Source: Bacteroidota bacterium (GTDB taxonomy: Bacteria; Bacteroidota; Ignavibacteria; UBA10030; UBA8401). Taken from it: a DNA stretch of 7,505 nt. The notes beneath the pieces are model-generated. The model made no database searches, had not been told where the DNA came from, and was given only the letters and a program-made list of their open reading frames with translations. The stretch is taken from NCBI GenBank assembly GCA_003456055.1, contig DMPG01000147.1:218-7722 (forward strand), read 5' to 3'. Positions 5,666 through 7,505 of the stretch are shown here, one piece after another; the first letter of the stretch is position 1, and the number at the start of each line of letters is the position of its first letter. The translations under genes were made by a program, and so were the position numbers.

Positions 5666-5672
5666 AAAAAAG
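5666..5672 (+). other. A AAA AAG slippery heptamer at the kinase start (possible -1 frameshift site)
   Basis: From ATG 5652 the frame reads M-N-R-I-K-K-K and then stops at TAG 5691. The last three lysine codons contain A AAA AAG in the phase required for -1 slippage, the heptamer used in E. coli dnaX. A -1 shift there continues as GCG ACA ACA TTG, entering the receiver frame exactly. No strong stimulatory stem was seen just downstream. The run of eight A could equally slip in transcription, vary in length, or carry a sequencing deletion. Confidence 0.4.
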
Positions 5673-5680
5673 CGACAACA

Positions 5681-7505
5681 TTGTTACTCGTAGATGATTC
5701 CGAAGACCGATTGTTGGTTTATGCCACGATATTTAGAAAGTATGGATATGAAGTACTCCTAGCGGTCAACGGTACTGACTGTCTTCGCATTGCCAAAGAA
5801 CGCAACCCTGATATTATCCTTCTTGATGTTGTTCTTCCTGATATTAACGGCATAGAAGTGTGCCACCAACTAAAGACCGCTCCAGAAACACAACAAATCC
5901 TAATTCTTTTAGTTTCAAGCATAGAGGTAAAGAGTCTCAACCAATCACGAGGTCTTGATTTTGGTGCCGATGGGTATGTTATTCTTCCGGTCACCAATCA
6001 AGAATTGATCTCACGTGTTCGTGCGCTCGAAAGGATCAAACGAAGTGAAGATGAACTTCGTAAATCCCATCTGTTATTACAGCAGCACTCCGACGAGTTG
6101 GAGAGGATCAATCGGGAACTTCAAAATGAAATTAGTGAACATACTCGTACCGAAGCAGCATTGCGTACTTCGGAACAATATGCACGGAGTATCATCAACT
6201 GTTCACTTGATATGATCATTACGGTGGACAATGAACGAAAGATTGTTGAGTTCAATGAATCTGCACAAAAAACATTCGGATATACACAGGAAGAAGTTGT
6301 TGGTAAAAACATAGAGATACTGTATGCGGATACAGAAGAAGGAACACGAGTTAACTACGCGACAATCGATTCCGGAAATGTGAGAAGGGAAATTCTCAAT
6401 CGTAAAAAAAATGGTGAAGTCTTTACCAGTATTCTTGCTGCATCGTTACTGCATAACCACAACAATGACTTGCTGGGAGTTGTAGGGGTATCGCGGGATG
6501 TCACGGAACAAAAACGGGCAGAGGAAGCATTGCTCGAAAGTGAAGAACGATATCGGCTCCTGTTCACACAATCCCCACTTGGTATTGCTCATATCGGTCG
6601 GGATGGTGTAATTTTGAATGCCAATAAAATTGTAAAAGAGATCTTTGGCGTTTCGTGGAATCAGGGATCCAATATCGCTCTTCTTGAGCAGATTGAGCAT
6701 CCTCAAATGTCTCAGACAATTCTTGATTCGTTGAACGGTGTACCTGGATTTTATGAGGGAGAATATACATCACCGAGCACCGGAAAAGAATTCACGATTC
6801 GTCTTATCACTCGGCCGGTGATCACAAAAGGAAATATGGTTGACAGTGTTATTGCCATTGTTGAAGACATTACCGAACAAAAGATCGTGCAGCGTCAATT
6901 GATCCAGTCACAAAAGTTAGAAAGCTTGGGCACGCTTGCCGGCGGTATTGCCCACGATTTTAATAATTTATTGGCGATGATCCTTGGCAATGCAGAATTG
7001 TTGAAGAAAAACCTCAAAAATGACCCGAAGTCGAAAAAATATATTGAAAGCATTATTGAAGTAGCGCACCGCGGCGGATCAATCTCAAAACAAATGCTTC
7101 TGTTCTCTCACAACTCAGAATTGAAATTACAACCGATCTCGTTATCGAGCATCATTGAAGAATTGAAAACGATGCTGCAGCATTTTATCCCAAAGACCAT
7201 TACGGTCCAAACATCAAGTGAGGGAGAAAATGATTTTATTAATTGCGATATGGGCCACATTCATCAGGTGATCATAAATCTTTGCATTAATGCAAAGGAT
7301 GCCATGGGTGACCACGGAACGCTGAGTATTACAGAACGTACTATCCATTCATCCTTATTAAGTGAAAAGTATCCAAATGTTCCGGTCGGAGATTATGTAA
7401 GTCTTTCTGTAAGCGATAATGGTCCCGGAATTGATGAAAATATCCTTCAAAAGATATTTGACCCGTTCTTTACAACAAAAGAGCAGGGTAAAGGAACTGG
7501 TCTTG
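5681..7505 (+). CDS. Sensor histidine kinase with receiver, two PAS domains, HisKA and HATPase (runs off window)
   Basis: A cytosolic kinase of at least 608 residues (numbered from TTG 5681), open to the window edge. Order: receiver about 1-117 (D5-D6, phosphoacceptor D49 in I-L-L-D49-V-V-L-P, S79-S80); helical coiled coil 117-165; PAS 164-278 ending in R272-D-V-T-E-Q-K-R; PAS 287-402 ending in E395-D-I-T-E-Q-K; HisKA with L416-G-T-L-A-G-G-I-A-H425-D-F-N-N, where H425 is autophosphorylated; HATPase N box N533-L-C-I-N-A-K-D-A, G1 D579-N-G-P-G, then F593-D-P-F-F-T-T-K and G603-K-G-T-G. No membrane segment is visible, so it senses in the cytoplasm or takes its input through the receiver. In the receiver the conserved lysine is L102 (Y-V-I-L102-P). 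The only in-frame start near the receiver is TTG 5681; a TAA lies in frame at 5663. An ATG at 5652 would fit better but needs a -1 shift at 5666-5672. Confidence 0.93.
   Translation, partial: MLLVDDSEDRLLVYATIFRKYGYEVLLAVNGTDCLRIAKERNPDIILLDVVLPDINGIEVCHQLKTAPETQQILILLVSSIEVKSLNQSRGLDFGADGYVILPVTNQELISRVRALERIKRSEDELRKSHLLLQQHSDELERINRELQNEISEHTRTEAALRTSEQYARSIINCSLDMIITVDNERKIVEFNESAQKTFGYTQEEVVGKNIEILYADTEEGTRVNYATIDSGNVRREILNRKKNGEVFTSILAASLLHNHNNDLLGVVGVSRDVTEQKRAEEALLESEERYRLLFTQSPLGIAHIGRDGVILNANKIVKEIFGVSWNQGSNIALLEQIEHPQMSQTILDSLNGVPGFYEGEYTSPSTGKEFTIRLITRPVITKGNMVDSVIAIVEDITEQKIVQRQLIQSQKLESLGTLAGGIAHDFNNLLAMILGNAELLKKNLKNDPKSKKYIESIIEVAHRGGSISKQMLLFSHNSELKLQPISLSSIIEELKTMLQHFIPKTITVQTSSEGENDFINCDMGHIHQVIINLCINAKDAMGDHGTLSITERTIHSSLLSEKYPNVPVGDYVSLSVSDNGPGIDENILQKIFDPFFTTKEQGKGTGL

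Noticed and set aside
5719..6773. Several minus-strand frames opposite the kinase
   Set aside because: All are antisense to a continuous frame with receiver, PAS, HisKA and HATPase motifs; shadows.
1..7505. CRISPR array, insertion sequence, defence or toxin system
   Set aside because: No regularly spaced repeats, terminal inverted repeats with transposase, or defence-type domains were seen on either strand.

Overview
The window reads as chromosomal DNA of a Bacteroidota-type bacterium (Bacteroidetes/Ignavibacteria group); this placement is inference. It rests on moderate-to-low GC, scarce Shine-Dalgarno sequences, a TTG-20 bp-TAnnTTTG promoter motif typical of Bacteroidota ahead of the tRNA gene, an AMIN-type periplasmic amidase with a long N-terminal region, and a MutY without the NUDIX-like C-terminal domain. 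No plasmid, phage or insertion-sequence gene was recognised.

Left part (1-4596, minus strand): six genes run head to tail. In transcription order they are an OmpR/PhoB response regulator, the adenine glycosylase MutY, an Ogg2-type 8-oxoguanine glycosylase, YajQ, an exported N-acetylmuramoyl-L-alanine amidase, and the start of a Cys/Met-metabolism PLP enzyme that leaves the window at base 1. Spacings are 14 nt, 4-nt overlap (ATGA), 32 nt, 1-nt overlap (TGATG) and 1-nt overlap (TAATG), so one transcript with translational coupling is likely. MutY and Ogg act on the same lesion: Ogg removes 8-oxoguanine opposite C, and MutY removes A misinserted opposite 8-oxoguanine. The pair forms a compact GO repair module under or beside a two-component regulator. 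A small ORF (4593-4745) overlaps the regulator start by ATGA and may be the first gene, but is uncertain.

Middle (about 4746-5439): a region with no recognisable gene apart from short, weak ORFs. It ends in a Bacteroidota-type promoter (5349-5379) and a 16-bp duplicate of the 5' end of the tRNA followed by a GC-rich hairpin.

Right part (5440-7505, plus strand): tRNA-Arg(UCU), then a hairpin plus T-run that is either its terminator or a masked ribosome binding site for a 17-codon leader ORF, then a large sensor histidine kinase running off the right edge. The kinase has receiver, coiled coil, two PAS domains, HisKA and HATPase in that order. Its most natural start (ATG 5652) is in another frame from the receiver. 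The two are joined exactly by a -1 shift at an A AAA AAG heptamer within a run of eight A. This junction is the most interesting point in the window. It could be programmed slippage, transcriptional slippage, a phase-variable tract, a one-base sequencing deletion, or simply a TTG start at 5681. The receiver also lacks the conserved lysine. The kinase and the OmpR-type regulator diverge across about 1.1 kb and could be partners, but nothing in the sequence proves it.
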